A DNA stretch of 37,901 nucleotides, taken from the NCBI GenBank assembly GCA_002314595.1, contig DCGP01000026.1:1-37901 (forward strand), written 5' to 3'. The position numbers were made by a program, and so were the translations under genes. Each line of letters begins with the position of its first letter. Within the stretch, counting starts at the first letter, position 1. A model generated the notes under the pieces. It searched no databases, had not been told where the DNA came from, and saw only the letters and a list, made by a program, of their open reading frames with translations. Positions 24,813 through 32,624 of this stretch are shown piece after piece. This stretch comes from Clostridiales bacterium UBA1775. Lineage in GTDB: Bacteria; Bacillota; Clostridia; Monoglobales; Firm-18.

Positions 24813-25286
24813 TTAATTTTTTTCAATTAAACATACAGCATAGGAGGCAATACCTTCGCCCCTACCCTCAAAGCCTAAATGCTCGGTGGTTGTTGCCTTT
24901 ATGCTAATATTGTCAATGCTCGTATTTAGCACATCTGCAATATTTTGCCTCATTTTGTCTATGTATGGAGCAAACCTTGGCGCTTGAGCTACAATAATAG
25001 CGTCTATATTTATTATAGTATAGTTTTTTTCTTTTAATACAGAAAATACTTTTTTTAGTAATTCCATACTTGAAATATCTTTAAATTCTGCTGATGTGTC
25101 GGGAAATAGCTTGCCGATATCACCTAATGCAGATGCTCCAAGTAATGCGTCCATAATTGCGTGTATAAGCACGTCGGCGTCGGAATGACCTAAAAGTCCT
25201 TTTTCGTATGGTATTTCCACTCCACCTAAAATAAGTTTTCTGTTTTCAGTTAGTTTATGTACGTCATATCCGTTACCTATTCTCAT
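24813..25286 (-). CDS. ispF: 2-C-methyl-D-erythritol 2,4-cyclodiphosphate synthase
   Basis: 157 residues, standard length. Metal ligands are in GYDVHKL and the GLLGHSDADVLIHAIMDALL block; the C-terminal TTTEHLGFEGRGEGIASYAV is the nucleotide-binding signature. It makes the cyclic diphosphate in the MEP isoprenoid pathway. It overlaps ispD by 14 bases, a common pairing that leads to the two being fused in some species. Confidence 0.98.
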   Translation of the reverse strand: MRIGNGYDVHKLTENRKLILGGVEIPYEKGLLGHSDADVLIHAIMDALLGASALGDIGKLFPDTSAEFKDISSMELLKKVFSVLKEKNYTIINIDAIIVAQAPRFAPYIDKMRQNIADVLNTSIDNISIKATTTEHLGFEGRGEGIASYAVCLIEKN

Positions 25287-25980
25287 ATTGTTCTCCTTTT
25301 AATATTGCCTTTGCAATTGTTAAATCCTCGGGAACTGTAACCTTAATATTTCTTCTGTCGCCATTTACAACGGTTATTTTAACACCAATGCTTTCAAGTA
25401 GCATACAATCGTCTGTTGCACCTGATGTATCGCCCTGTTGGTAAGCCTTTAAAATAAGCTCCTTTTCAAATATTTGAGGAGTTTGCATTTGCCAAAGGCT
25501 GCTTCTGTCAACTGTGGCTGAAATTATTCCGTTTTCGTTGACGGATTTTAACGTATCTGTTACAGGGCAACCAACAACAACAGCCTTGTCTTTAAAAGCA
25601 GAAATAATTGCGCTGTCAATAGTTTGAGTTTGTATACAAGGTCTTGCTCCGTCGTGTATGGCAACAAATTCACCTTGTGTGCGTACTATGCCATTTTTAA
25701 CAGATTCGGTTCTTGTTTCCCCACCGGGCACAATGTCTGTAACCTTTTTAAACCCGTATGACTTCACAATATCCCACATATACAGTATATCACATTCCCT
25801 TGCAACAATAACAATATCCTTTACAAGCTGAGATTTTTCAAAGGCATCAATTGTGTATGCAATTATAGGCTTTTGGTCAATTTCTAAAAATTGCTTGCTG
25901 TTTTTTGTTTTCATACGAGTGCTGTTACCTGCACTTGCAATTACAACAGAAACAACAGGAGCTTTTTTATTACAGGTCAT
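25273..25980 (-). CDS. ispD: 2-C-methyl-D-erythritol 4-phosphate cytidylyltransferase
   Basis: 235 residues, standard length. The CTP-binding N-terminal motif reads IASAGNSTRMKTKNSKQFLE, a small variation on the usual AAGxGxRM...KQ. VAIHDGARPCI and the C-terminal NIKVTVPEDLTIAKAIL are typical. It makes CDP-methylerythritol in the MEP pathway; IspF is encoded next. The start follows GAGGTG. Confidence 0.97.
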   Translation of the reverse strand: MTCNKKAPVVSVVIASAGNSTRMKTKNSKQFLEIDQKPIIAYTIDAFEKSQLVKDIVIVARECDILYMWDIVKSYGFKKVTDIVPGGETRTESVKNGIVRTQGEFVAIHDGARPCIQTQTIDSAIISAFKDKAVVVGCPVTDTLKSVNENGIISATVDRSSLWQMQTPQIFEKELILKAYQQGDTSGATDDCMLLESIGVKITVVNGDRRNIKVTVPEDLTIAKAILKGEQYENR

Positions 25981-26001
25981 TTTAAATCACCTCTGTATTA
26001 G

Positions 26002-26030
26002 ATTTTACCATATTTTTCACCTGCTGGCAA
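26002..26030 (-). promoter_or_regulatory. Probable ispD promoter
   Basis: On the - strand: TTGCCA (26030-26025), a 17-base spacer and TAAAAT (26007-26002), about 22 bases before the ispD ATG. It would drive ispD-ispF. The downstream UTR is very short. Confidence 0.65.
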
Positions 26031-26077
26031 CACATATTTTTAAGTTATTAAGTAAAAATAAACCAGAGGTGATAATT

Positions 26078-26587
26078 TTGGCAATTACATTTTTAAGAAC
26101 AGTAATTTTATATTTATTTGTTATTATTGGTATGAGAGTAATGGGCAAAAGGCAGATAGGTGAAATGCAACCGTCGGAATTTGTTGCAGCCATAATGGTT
26201 TCAGAGCTTGCATGTATTCCGGTTCAGGAAACAAGCATACCTCTTTTGTCAGGTATTATACCTATATTTACTCTTATTATTATGGAAGTATTACTTTCGT
26301 ATATTTCTTTAAAGTCCAAAAAGTTTAGAGATATTATTACAGGTAAACCCAGTGTTATTATTCATAACGGCAATGTGTTACGTGAGGAGATGTCTAAAAT
26401 CAGGTTTAATTATGACGATTTAAAGGAACAACTTCGCTTGCAGGGATATGACTCCACAGATGGAATAAAATATGCGATTTTGGAAACAAACGGACAATTA
26501 AGCGTAATTGATGACGACAACCGGCAAAAAGAACATACTAAGGACAACAAAAAGAAAAACAAATATAATAATGGAGGTAAAAAGTAA
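26078..26587 (+). CDS. DUF421 membrane protein (YetF-like)
   Basis: 169 residues. It has two to three N-terminal membrane segments, MRVMGKRQIGEMQPSEFVAA, then a cytoplasmic YetF-type domain with GKPSVIIHNGNVLREEMSKI and FNYDDLKEQLRLQGY, and a Lys/Asn-rich tail. It is shorter than Bacillus YetF (about 230). The start is TTG at 26078, seven bases after AGAGGTGA; the open frame extends back into ispD but has no ribosome site there. Function is unknown; relatives are linked to spore or envelope physiology. It is followed at once by a DUF4363 gene (TAATG). Confidence 0.85.
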   Translation: MAITFLRTVILYLFVIIGMRVMGKRQIGEMQPSEFVAAIMVSELACIPVQETSIPLLSGIIPIFTLIIMEVLLSYISLKSKKFRDIITGKPSVIIHNGNVLREEMSKIRFNYDDLKEQLRLQGYDSTDGIKYAILETNGQLSVIDDDNRQKEHTKDNKKKNKYNNGGKK

Positions 26588-26967
26588 TGCGAACAGCAAT
26601 AATTTCTATTTGCATATTTGTATTGATAATTATTTTAGTAGTATTTTCATATAATTATACGGACAATATTACATCTCGGTTGGTAGCGTCATTAGAGGAA
26701 AATGAAAAATATGTTGAAAAAAACCAATGGGACAAGGTTGAAAATGAAACAGAGCATTTTAAAATTATATGGGATAAAAATTCAGATTTTATAAAAATGT
26801 TTTACGACCACGAAAGTCCTGATATAATTGACCAAGAAATAATTGAGCTTCAAAATATCGTTGAAAATCATAATTTTGTTGACTTTAAGGCAAGTGCTGA
26901 AACTCTAAAATATATGGTTTTATCACTAAAAGAGAACCAAGAAATTAGCTTTTTTAATCTCTTTTAA
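26587..26967 (+). CDS. DUF4363 family protein
   Basis: 126 residues with one N-terminal membrane anchor (about 4-24) and an acidic, helical extracytoplasmic domain rich in Trp/Glu/Asn (VEKNQWDKVENETEHFKIIW). This matches DUF4363 (PF14276), often encoded directly after DUF421 genes in Clostridia. The start overlaps the DUF421 stop (TAATG) with GGAGG 11 bases upstream, so the pair is translationally coupled. Function is unknown. Confidence 0.8.
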   Translation: MRTAIISICIFVLIIILVVFSYNYTDNITSRLVASLEENEKYVEKNQWDKVENETEHFKIIWDKNSDFIKMFYDHESPDIIDQEIIELQNIVENHNFVDFKASAETLKYMVLSLKENQEISFFNLF

Positions 26968-26987
26968 TTTGTTAATATTATGTGAAA

Positions 26988-27040
26988 TATTACTGAATTG
27001 TTACAAAACTATTGCAATTTTGTAATAATTAGTGTATAAT
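26988..27040 (+). promoter_or_regulatory. Promoter of the M23-walR operon with 11-bp-phased repeats
   Basis: TTGCAA (27012-27017), a 17-base spacer and TATAAT (27035-27040) form a good promoter. Overlaid are four hexamers beginning exactly 11 bases apart: TATTAC (26988), TGTTAC (26999), TATTGC (27010) and TGTAAT (27021). Two match TGTWAH fully. Phasing by 11 bases is how OmpR/PhoB-family regulators such as WalR bind, so walR may autoregulate. Confidence 0.68.
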
Positions 27041-27082
27041 GTATACGTCCTGAATTATATTCGGATATTTCGAGGTGATTAT

Positions 27083-28660
27083 TTGAAGTATAATTTAAAA
27101 TCGGGACGTTTGAAGTTTGAGGCGATGGAAAAGATGATTTTTAAAACTCGTACTCAAAAGAAAAGAGCGAAGGTTAAGTTACCTTCATTAAGTTTTAGAC
27201 GTCCTGAAATTAAAGAAAAGACAATTGAATCATTAGAAAAGCAACTTAGTAAATTCGTTTTAAGTTTTAATAAAAATAACGATAAATTTTCATCAATTAG
27301 ATTATTGGCGAAAAAAGAGTGGTTTAATATTATCAAAAAGACAACAGTATATGCAACATCGTTTTGCATAATGTTAGTTTTGATATATGGTTCTATAGCA
27401 TCCTTAGACCTTACATTTGCAAAGCAAGTTATTGCAAATGGCACACCGGTCGGCATTGTTAAAAATGCAGAAGCATTTGAACAAAAGGTTGAAGATTTTG
27501 AAGAGCAACTTTCCCAGCTTTCTGACGGAAAGGAAATTGACCATGCCAAGCTTATTTTTATTACAAGGCTGTGTTTTGAAGACGACATTACCTCCGATAA
27601 GGAAATTATGCAAAATTTAATGTCGACTTATAACGAAACTACAAAGGCTTATGCCCTATATGTTAACGGCGAAATTTTATGTGCCGTTAAGTCTAAGGAA
27701 GACCTTGATGCAGTTTTAGATGAGTATAAAAACAAGTACGATTCCGGTGTGGAGGGTGAAACAATCGGATTTGCACAGGATGTTCAAATTAAAAATGAAT
27801 TTGTTCCTATTGCTTACCTATGTACAAAAGATGGTGTTTATAATGCTATTACTGCAACACAGGAGGAAGAGGTTTGCTATACTGTAAAAGAAAAAGATAC
27901 GGTTTGGGATATTGCTTGTAAGTATGGTATGAGCGTAGATGAGCTAATTGAGCTTAATGCCGACAAGGCAGACGTTATCAAGCCCGGGGATAGTCTTAAA
28001 CTTAACAAAAGTGTTCCGAAGCTTCAAGTTAAGGTTGCATTTACAGAAACAGTAGACCAATCAATTCCTTACGAAAATACTCGTGTAAACGACAGCACAA
28101 TGCGTAAGGGAACATCTGCAGTAGCAGTTCAAGGCTCTGAGGGTCTTAAAAAGGTTACTCAAAATGTAGTTGTTGTAAATGGTGAAAGAGTAGCTTGTGA
28201 TGTTGTAAGCGAAGAGGTTGTTACAGAGCCGGTAAACGGTACAATCAAGGTAGGTACAAAGATTGTTACAGGTGTGGGTACAGGTAGATTTGGCAGACCT
28301 ACATCCGGTTCTATTACTGCTCGTTACGGCTCACGCAGTTCAAGATGGTCATCAGGTAGCCACACAGGTCTTGACTTTGCGTCAAGTGTTGGTACTCCAA
28401 TTTATGCAGCAGATTCCGGTAAGGTTACTTTCGCAGGTTGGAAGGGAAGCTACGGATATATGGTAATCCTAAACCATGGAAATGGATATGAAACATATTA
28501 TGCACATTGCAGTAAGTTGTGTGCAAGGGTTGGGCAAACAGTTGAAAAAGGTGAACTTATTGCAAAAGTCGGTAGCACAGGAAACAGCACAGGTGCTCAC
28601 TGTCATTTTGAAGTAAGATATAATGGGGTTGCAAAAAATCCTGAATCCTATCTTAAATAA
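27083..28660 (+). CDS. Membrane-anchored LysM-G5-M23 murein endopeptidase
   Basis: 525 residues. A basic cytoplasmic region of about 85 residues is followed by a membrane segment (about 95-115). Then come a helical domain, a LysM (YTVKEKDTVWDIACKYGMSV), a G5 domain (about residues 310-390) and a C-terminal M23 domain with HTGLDFASSVGTPIYAADSG, YAHCSKL and GAHCHFEV, carrying all zinc and catalytic histidines. It should cleave peptidoglycan cross-links at the outer membrane face. The start is TTG at 27083 after CGAGGTG; an ATG at 27125 is less well placed. It is 15 bases from walR in the same operon. Confidence 0.93.
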   Translation: MKYNLKSGRLKFEAMEKMIFKTRTQKKRAKVKLPSLSFRRPEIKEKTIESLEKQLSKFVLSFNKNNDKFSSIRLLAKKEWFNIIKKTTVYATSFCIMLVLIYGSIASLDLTFAKQVIANGTPVGIVKNAEAFEQKVEDFEEQLSQLSDGKEIDHAKLIFITRLCFEDDITSDKEIMQNLMSTYNETTKAYALYVNGEILCAVKSKEDLDAVLDEYKNKYDSGVEGETIGFAQDVQIKNEFVPIAYLCTKDGVYNAITATQEEEVCYTVKEKDTVWDIACKYGMSVDELIELNADKADVIKPGDSLKLNKSVPKLQVKVAFTETVDQSIPYENTRVNDSTMRKGTSAVAVQGSEGLKKVTQNVVVVNGERVACDVVSEEVVTEPVNGTIKVGTKIVTGVGTGRFGRPTSGSITARYGSRSSRWSSGSHTGLDFASSVGTPIYAADSGKVTFAGWKGSYGYMVILNHGNGYETYYAHCSKLCARVGQTVEKGELIAKVGSTGNSTGAHCHFEVRYNGVAKNPESYLK

Positions 28661-28675
28661 AAGGGGGATGTTGCT

Positions 28676-29383
28676 ATGGAAAAGAAAATATTAGTAGTTG
28701 ATGACGAAGAACCAATAGTTGACATTTTGCGATTTAACTTAAAAAAAGAGGGATACGAAGTTTTAGAAGCCTATGACGGAGAAAAGGCGGTAGAAATTGC
28801 ACTTGCCGAAAATCCTGACCTTATTTTGCTTGATGTAATGCTTCCAAAAATGGACGGCTTTACTGTTTGCAGAAAGCTAAGAGAGCGTATCTCTACGCCT
28901 ATTTTGATGATTACTGCAAGGGAAGAAGAGGTAGATAAGGTTTTAGGTCTTGCTCTTGGTGCTGATGACTATATTACAAAGCCATTCTCAATTAGGGAGC
29001 TTTTAGCAAGAGTTCAAGCAAATCTACGTCGTGGTAGTGAAGGATTTTCACATATTGCTACTGATGCTGAAACTACAAGCATTAAGCATGGTTCGCTAAT
29101 AATTAACATTGATAAGTATGAGGTTAAAAAAGGCGATAAGGTAATAGACCTTACACTTCGTGAATTTGAACTTCTTAAATTCTTGGCATTACAACCTGAA
29201 AAGATTTATTCTCGTGAAGCGCTTTTGGAAAAGGTGTGGGGTTACGAATATTACGGTGATGTGCGTACTGTGGACGTTACAGTTAGAAGATTAAGAGAAA
29301 AAATCGAGGACGATGCATCTAATCCGAAATATGTTGTTACAAGACGTGGAGTAGGGTACTATTTTGCCAAGCAAAATCAATAA
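28676..29383 (+). CDS. walR: WalR-like response regulator
   Basis: 235 residues. The REC domain (about 3-118) has acidic DDEE, phospho-acceptor Asp in LILLDVMLPKMDG and conserved K in ADDYITKPFSIRELLARVQA. The OmpR/PhoB winged helix (about 140-232) has LTLREFELLKFLALQP and the recognition region VRTVDVTVRRLREKIEDD. The sequence is closest to WalR (YycF), the essential controller of wall hydrolases in Firmicutes. The usual partner walK does not follow: a strong terminator does. yycI and yycH lie convergent just beyond. Assignment to WalR rather than PhoP is strengthened by those neighbours. Confidence 0.9.
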   Translation: MEKKILVVDDEEPIVDILRFNLKKEGYEVLEAYDGEKAVEIALAENPDLILLDVMLPKMDGFTVCRKLRERISTPILMITAREEEVDKVLGLALGADDYITKPFSIRELLARVQANLRRGSEGFSHIATDAETTSIKHGSLIINIDKYEVKKGDKVIDLTLREFELLKFLALQPEKIYSREALLEKVWGYEYYGDVRTVDVTVRRLREKIEDDASNPKYVVTRRGVGYYFAKQNQ

Positions 29384-29423
29384 AAACAGGGTTTGAAAAC
29401 ATTAGTTTTCAAACCCTGTTTTT
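29382..29423. terminator. Strong bidirectional terminator between walR and yycI
   Basis: A perfect 19-base-pair stem (29382-29400 with 29405-29423), ATTA loop, and A/T tracts at the stem base. It overlaps the walR stop codon and the yycI stop codon, ending both convergent transcripts. Confidence 0.95.
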
Positions 29424-30225
29424 ATTCCAATAAATTGCCGTTACGCATATCATAATATCTGCATTCGCCGTTTGAAAGCTTGATTTCCCAAACAGGAGAA
29501 GCAGTAACTTTAACAGCTTGGCTTCTGTTACCTGCATAATATCCAACAGTAATACTTTCAATTTTTATTTCTTTTTTTCCGTCATATCTTGATGAAATAT
29601 CAAGCAATACCTCAATAGGAGAAATGGTTTTTGTAATTGAACCCTCTGTTATTTTATTTCCTAACCAATTTTTACCGAATATTTTAACAACCTTGCCTTT
29701 TTCTTCTTTTATTTTAATGTAGGAATCGAAAATTACAGTATCGTTGTACGCAAGGTAATAAGATTCCCAGCCCTCGCCTTTTACGGTAACATATTTGCCT
29801 GATGTGAGTATGCCTATGTCTTCAAGCTTATCCCTTACATATTCAAGCTGATTTTCATCATCTATAATTGTAGATGATTTTTTAATGTCGCAACTAAAAT
29901 TAGTATCGTTTGTGGCTTTGGCAATATGCTCATTAAACCAGTCTACATCGTTGTTTTTGGCAATCTCTCTAATGCTTTCAAGCATTGTAGTTGCATCGGA
30001 ATAGCTGTTTTCAATAGTAAATATTTTAACTGTTTCAATAGTTTTGGGTATTATTTTTTCGTCAATTTTAATATTATTTTCTGCCAAAACTTTAACTGTA
30101 TCCGAAATCAAGGAACTGTCAATGTCATCGCTTTTATACTGACTTTTTAAATATACAGAAAGTAAAAATACATTTACAATGGCAAAAATTATTATAAAAA
30201 TTGTTTTAATTCTGCCCCATTCCAT
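29422..30225 (-). CDS. yycI: YycI (WalI)-like regulator of WalK
   Basis: 267 residues. MEWGRIKTIFIIIFAIVNVF with one N-terminal membrane anchor, then an extracytoplasmic domain with KYVTVKGEGWESYYLAYND and the C-terminal SRSQAVKVTASPVWEI-like block (GNRSQAVKVTASPVWEIKLS) typical of PF09648. In Bacillus, YycI and YycH form a membrane complex that tunes WalK. The start is the ATG at 30225, after AAAGGATTG and four bases past the yycH stop. It is the last gene of its operon. Confidence 0.85.
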   Translation of the reverse strand: MEWGRIKTIFIIIFAIVNVFLLSVYLKSQYKSDDIDSSLISDTVKVLAENNIKIDEKIIPKTIETVKIFTIENSYSDATTMLESIREIAKNNDVDWFNEHIAKATNDTNFSCDIKKSSTIIDDENQLEYVRDKLEDIGILTSGKYVTVKGEGWESYYLAYNDTVIFDSYIKIKEEKGKVVKIFGKNWLGNKITEGSITKTISPIEVLLDISSRYDGKKEIKIESITVGYYAGNRSQAVKVTASPVWEIKLSNGECRYYDMRNGNLLE

Positions 30226-30229
30226 AAAA

Positions 30230-31696
30230 TCAATCCTTTTCTTCAACAATGTTATCGATTACCAAAATATTATCATCATCATTAACTTTAAATGCCCATT
30301 TGACATTTGCTTGTCCGTTTTTGCCCATGTGATAGCATCTGTAAACATCATCAATAACAATTTTTTTGTTGTTCTGCTTTTCATACATAATATCAATGCC
30401 TTGCAACACAGGTATAGGCTCGCTTACAGAATCTGTTTTTGTAACACCGGAAATGTGCATTACAAATTTGGTAATATATCCATTTTCTATATTAGCATAT
30501 ACACAGTTATTTGTAATTTTATCATAGTTGATTACAATGCCGTTAAAGGTGTTGTTAAGCTTAATAGTATATGTGTTGTCGCTGTTGTCTGCAAGTAGCG
30601 AGTCTAAATGAAGGGTTAAAAATTCATGACTTACGCCTGATTTATCCCATATATTTTTAACAATGTTTAGTACTTCATTTACTGCATTACTACAGCTTGT
30701 ACTTACCGGAGAAATCTTAATACCTCCATCCTTGTTAACTGCGTTATATTCAACAGTTCCGTCAGGATAAAACTTGATTGTAGCGTTATTTTCTATGTAT
30801 ACAATGGTGTTATCACTCTGTATGGATTTTCTTAAATTACTTGCATTATATCCAAATACTGCAAGGGATTTTTCGGTGAATTTTTCAAAATCCTCATCGT
30901 TTTCAAAAATTTTATTAAAGGTTACAGAATTAAACTTGGTTTCACTGATTGAAAGCAGTGAAAGAGGGCTTAGCGAAACCATTTGCTCTACATCTTGATC
31001 GGAATTGGAACTTGAATCTAAATTGATTTCAAATGCAAATGTGTCATTTTGTTGCTTTGCATAGGTACTATCTTCAATATATGTAAGCAATTCGCTGCCA
31101 TCATAGTTAAAGCTATGCCGATAAACCTTGTTGGTGGATTGGTCAAGCATACAGATTGAGCAATTATTTGTAACTAAATCAGGCACAATAATATAACCTG
31201 ACGCATTTTTAAATTGTTCAAATTTTCCTTCTGAGGATTTTACATCATATATAATATTTAGATTGTCGGCATCTACACCGTATCCAAAGTCAATATATAA
31301 GGATTTAACTTTAAATAAGTCTTTCCATTCATTGTAGGAAATTGGAGAAACAGTAATCTTTGACTTTTTAAAGCTTTTAATAACTTTGTTAACAAATTGG
31401 TCAGCCTTGTTATAATCGTCAGTTTCAATGTTGTAAACTTCTCTTGCACCACCACCATTTATAATAATACGTCTTGGCTTAATTGCCTGTGCATACAACT
31501 GTTCGCCGGACATACTTTCGCTATCTCCACTAAAAATAGAAGTGATAGTAGTAACAAAAGAAGAATTTCTAAAATCATCAATAAAGCCATAACCATCAGG
31601 CCATAGGCTACTGTCAAACCATATTTGAATTGTAAGTTGAATGGCATTTATTATAAGTATTATCAGAATAAATGATTTAATATGTTCTTTTTTCAA
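30230..31696 (-). CDS. yycH: YycH (WalH)-like regulator of WalK
   Basis: About 488 residues: a short basic N-terminus (MKKEHIKS), one membrane anchor (FILIILIINAIQLTIQIWF) and a large extracytoplasmic domain, the PF07435 architecture. With YycI it regulates WalK in Bacillus. AAGGA (31710-31706) directly touches the ATG at 31705 but lies nine bases from the TTG at 31696, so TTG is the likelier start. The 3' end is coupled to yycI. A terminator separates it from the upstream small secreted protein gene, so it relies on read-through or an unseen promoter. Confidence 0.82.
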   Translation of the reverse strand: MKKEHIKSFILIILIINAIQLTIQIWFDSSLWPDGYGFIDDFRNSSFVTTITSIFSGDSESMSGEQLYAQAIKPRRIIINGGGAREVYNIETDDYNKADQFVNKVIKSFKKSKITVSPISYNEWKDLFKVKSLYIDFGYGVDADNLNIIYDVKSSEGKFEQFKNASGYIIVPDLVTNNCSICMLDQSTNKVYRHSFNYDGSELLTYIEDSTYAKQQNDTFAFEINLDSSSNSDQDVEQMVSLSPLSLLSISETKFNSVTFNKIFENDEDFEKFTEKSLAVFGYNASNLRKSIQSDNTIVYIENNATIKFYPDGTVEYNAVNKDGGIKISPVSTSCSNAVNEVLNIVKNIWDKSGVSHEFLTLHLDSLLADNSDNTYTIKLNNTFNGIVINYDKITNNCVYANIENGYITKFVMHISGVTKTDSVSEPIPVLQGIDIMYEKQNNKKIVIDDVYRCYHMGKNGQANVKWAFKVNDDDNILVIDNIVEEKD

Positions 31697-31720
31697 TGGT
31701 AGCATTCCTTTATACAGATT

Positions 31721-31750
31721 TAAAAATAGGGATTGCTATTGCAATCCCTA
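31721..31750 (-). terminator. Intrinsic terminator after the small secreted protein gene
   Basis: Stem TAGGGATTGC/GCAATCCCTA (31727-31736, 31741-31750) with a TATT loop. On the - strand it is followed by TTTTTA, so it ends or attenuates the transcript from 32.2 kb before yycH. Confidence 0.75.
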
Positions 31751-31763
31751 AGCTTTTAATAAA

Positions 31764-32207
31764 TTATTTTGTAGGCAATTGTGTAACGCTTATTTTAGCA
31801 TTATTAAGTGCGCCCATAAAGTTTGAACCTAAGTATGTGATTTCAAGAGGTACTGCTTGATTAGCCTTGCCGGATTCTGCATAGCAAATTATTGCATTTT
31901 TACCTTTTGCAAGGGTGATTTTTTTGAAGAATAAACCACTTGCACCTATTTTCCAATCATACATTGATTTTTTGTAAACTCCGTTATCGTAAAAATAAAT
32001 TGTAACAGAAGCACCTTGGCGTCCGTACCCTGAGATAATATATGACATATCAAATGTAGCAGATTTATCTGTTGGAGGGTTTGTAATAACGATTAAGTTA
32101 TTAGAATTACCTGTTGTACCGGAACTTAAAGTATTAGGTGCTGCGTATGCAATAGACGTACATAAAATAGTAACTATACACAAAATAACCATTAACTTTT
32201 TTAGCAT
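31764..32207 (-). CDS. Small secreted protein of unknown function
   Basis: 147 residues. A clear signal peptide (MLKKLMVILCIVTILCTSIA, cleavage near AYA-AP) is followed by a Ser/Thr/Asn-rich linker and a beta-rich domain (FDMSYIISGYGRQGASVTIY, NAIICYAESGKANQAVPLEI) resembling bacterial immunoglobulin-like wall domains. The start follows GGAGTG. It is transcribed toward yycH. Its promoter has three perfect TGTWAH half-sites, so it is a likely WalR target. No family was recognised. Confidence 0.78.
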   Translation of the reverse strand: MLKKLMVILCIVTILCTSIAYAAPNTLSSGTTGNSNNLIVITNPPTDKSATFDMSYIISGYGRQGASVTIYFYDNGVYKKSMYDWKIGASGLFFKKITLAKGKNAIICYAESGKANQAVPLEITYLGSNFMGALNNAKISVTQLPTK

Positions 32208-32248
32208 TTACAATCACTCCGTTTCATAAAATTTTCTATATATATTAT

Positions 32249-32304
32249 ATTATAATACAAAAGCTTTAAAATTCCAATTACAAATTTATTACAATTTTGT
32301 TACA
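32249..32304 (-). promoter_or_regulatory. Promoter with three perfect WalR half-sites
   Basis: On the - strand: TGTAAC (32304-32299), TGTAAT (32293-32288) and TGTAAT (32282-32277), each 11 bases apart and each an exact match to TGTWAH. They lead into -35 TTGGAA (32277-32272), a 17-base spacer and -10 TATAAT (32254-32249). This is the clearest WalR-type box in the window. Binding is inferred from the published Bacillus consensus. Confidence 0.75.
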
Positions 32305-32394
32305 AAAATCTAAGCAATAATTTCCAACATAAAAATCAATATAAATACAATAATAATATTGTAATAGACAAGCTTAATAAAGGAGTTGATTGCT

Positions 32395-32601
32395 TTGGAT
32401 ATTACAGCTTTGATACTTGTAATTATTGGTGCGATTAACTGGGGAAGCATCGGTATTTTTAATTTTGACATTGTAGGTCAAATATTTGGTGGCCAAGCAT
32501 CTGCAATAAGCAGGGTTGTGTTTACAATCGTAGGGCTTGCAGGTCTTTGGGCAATTACTTTGCTTTTCCGTGATAAAACCACACCATACGTTAACAAGTA
32601 A
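32395..32601 (+). CDS. DUF378 small membrane protein
   Basis: 68 residues with two hydrophobic segments: LILVIIGAINWGSIGIFNFD then ISRVVFTIVGLAGLWAITLL. The INWG...G pattern is the DUF378 (PF04070) signature. The start is TTG at 32395, nine bases after AAAGGAG; the in-frame TTG at 32386 touches the ribosome site. Function is unknown. It is a single-gene unit convergent with the ABC-F gene. Confidence 0.85.
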   Translation: MDITALILVIIGAINWGSIGIFNFDIVGQIFGGQASAISRVVFTIVGLAGLWAITLLFRDKTTPYVNK

Positions 32602-32604
32602 TTT

Positions 32605-32624
32605 AAGGGGCTTTTTAGCTCCTT
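32605..32624. terminator. Weak hairpin between convergent DUF378 and ABC-F genes
   Basis: AAGGGGCT/AGCTCCTT with one G-U pair and a TTTT loop. Neither side has a good T tract, so termination efficiency is doubtful. It fills most of the 23-base gap. Confidence 0.4.

Noticed and set aside
25853..26077. Upstream extension of the DUF421 gene into ispD
   Set aside because: The extension runs antisense through ispD and its promoter, and the ribosome site at 26065-26072 fixes the TTG at 26078.
27404..27620. Short open frames overlapping the M23 gene on both strands
   Set aside because: They are shadows of the M23 frame without ribosome sites or conserved features.
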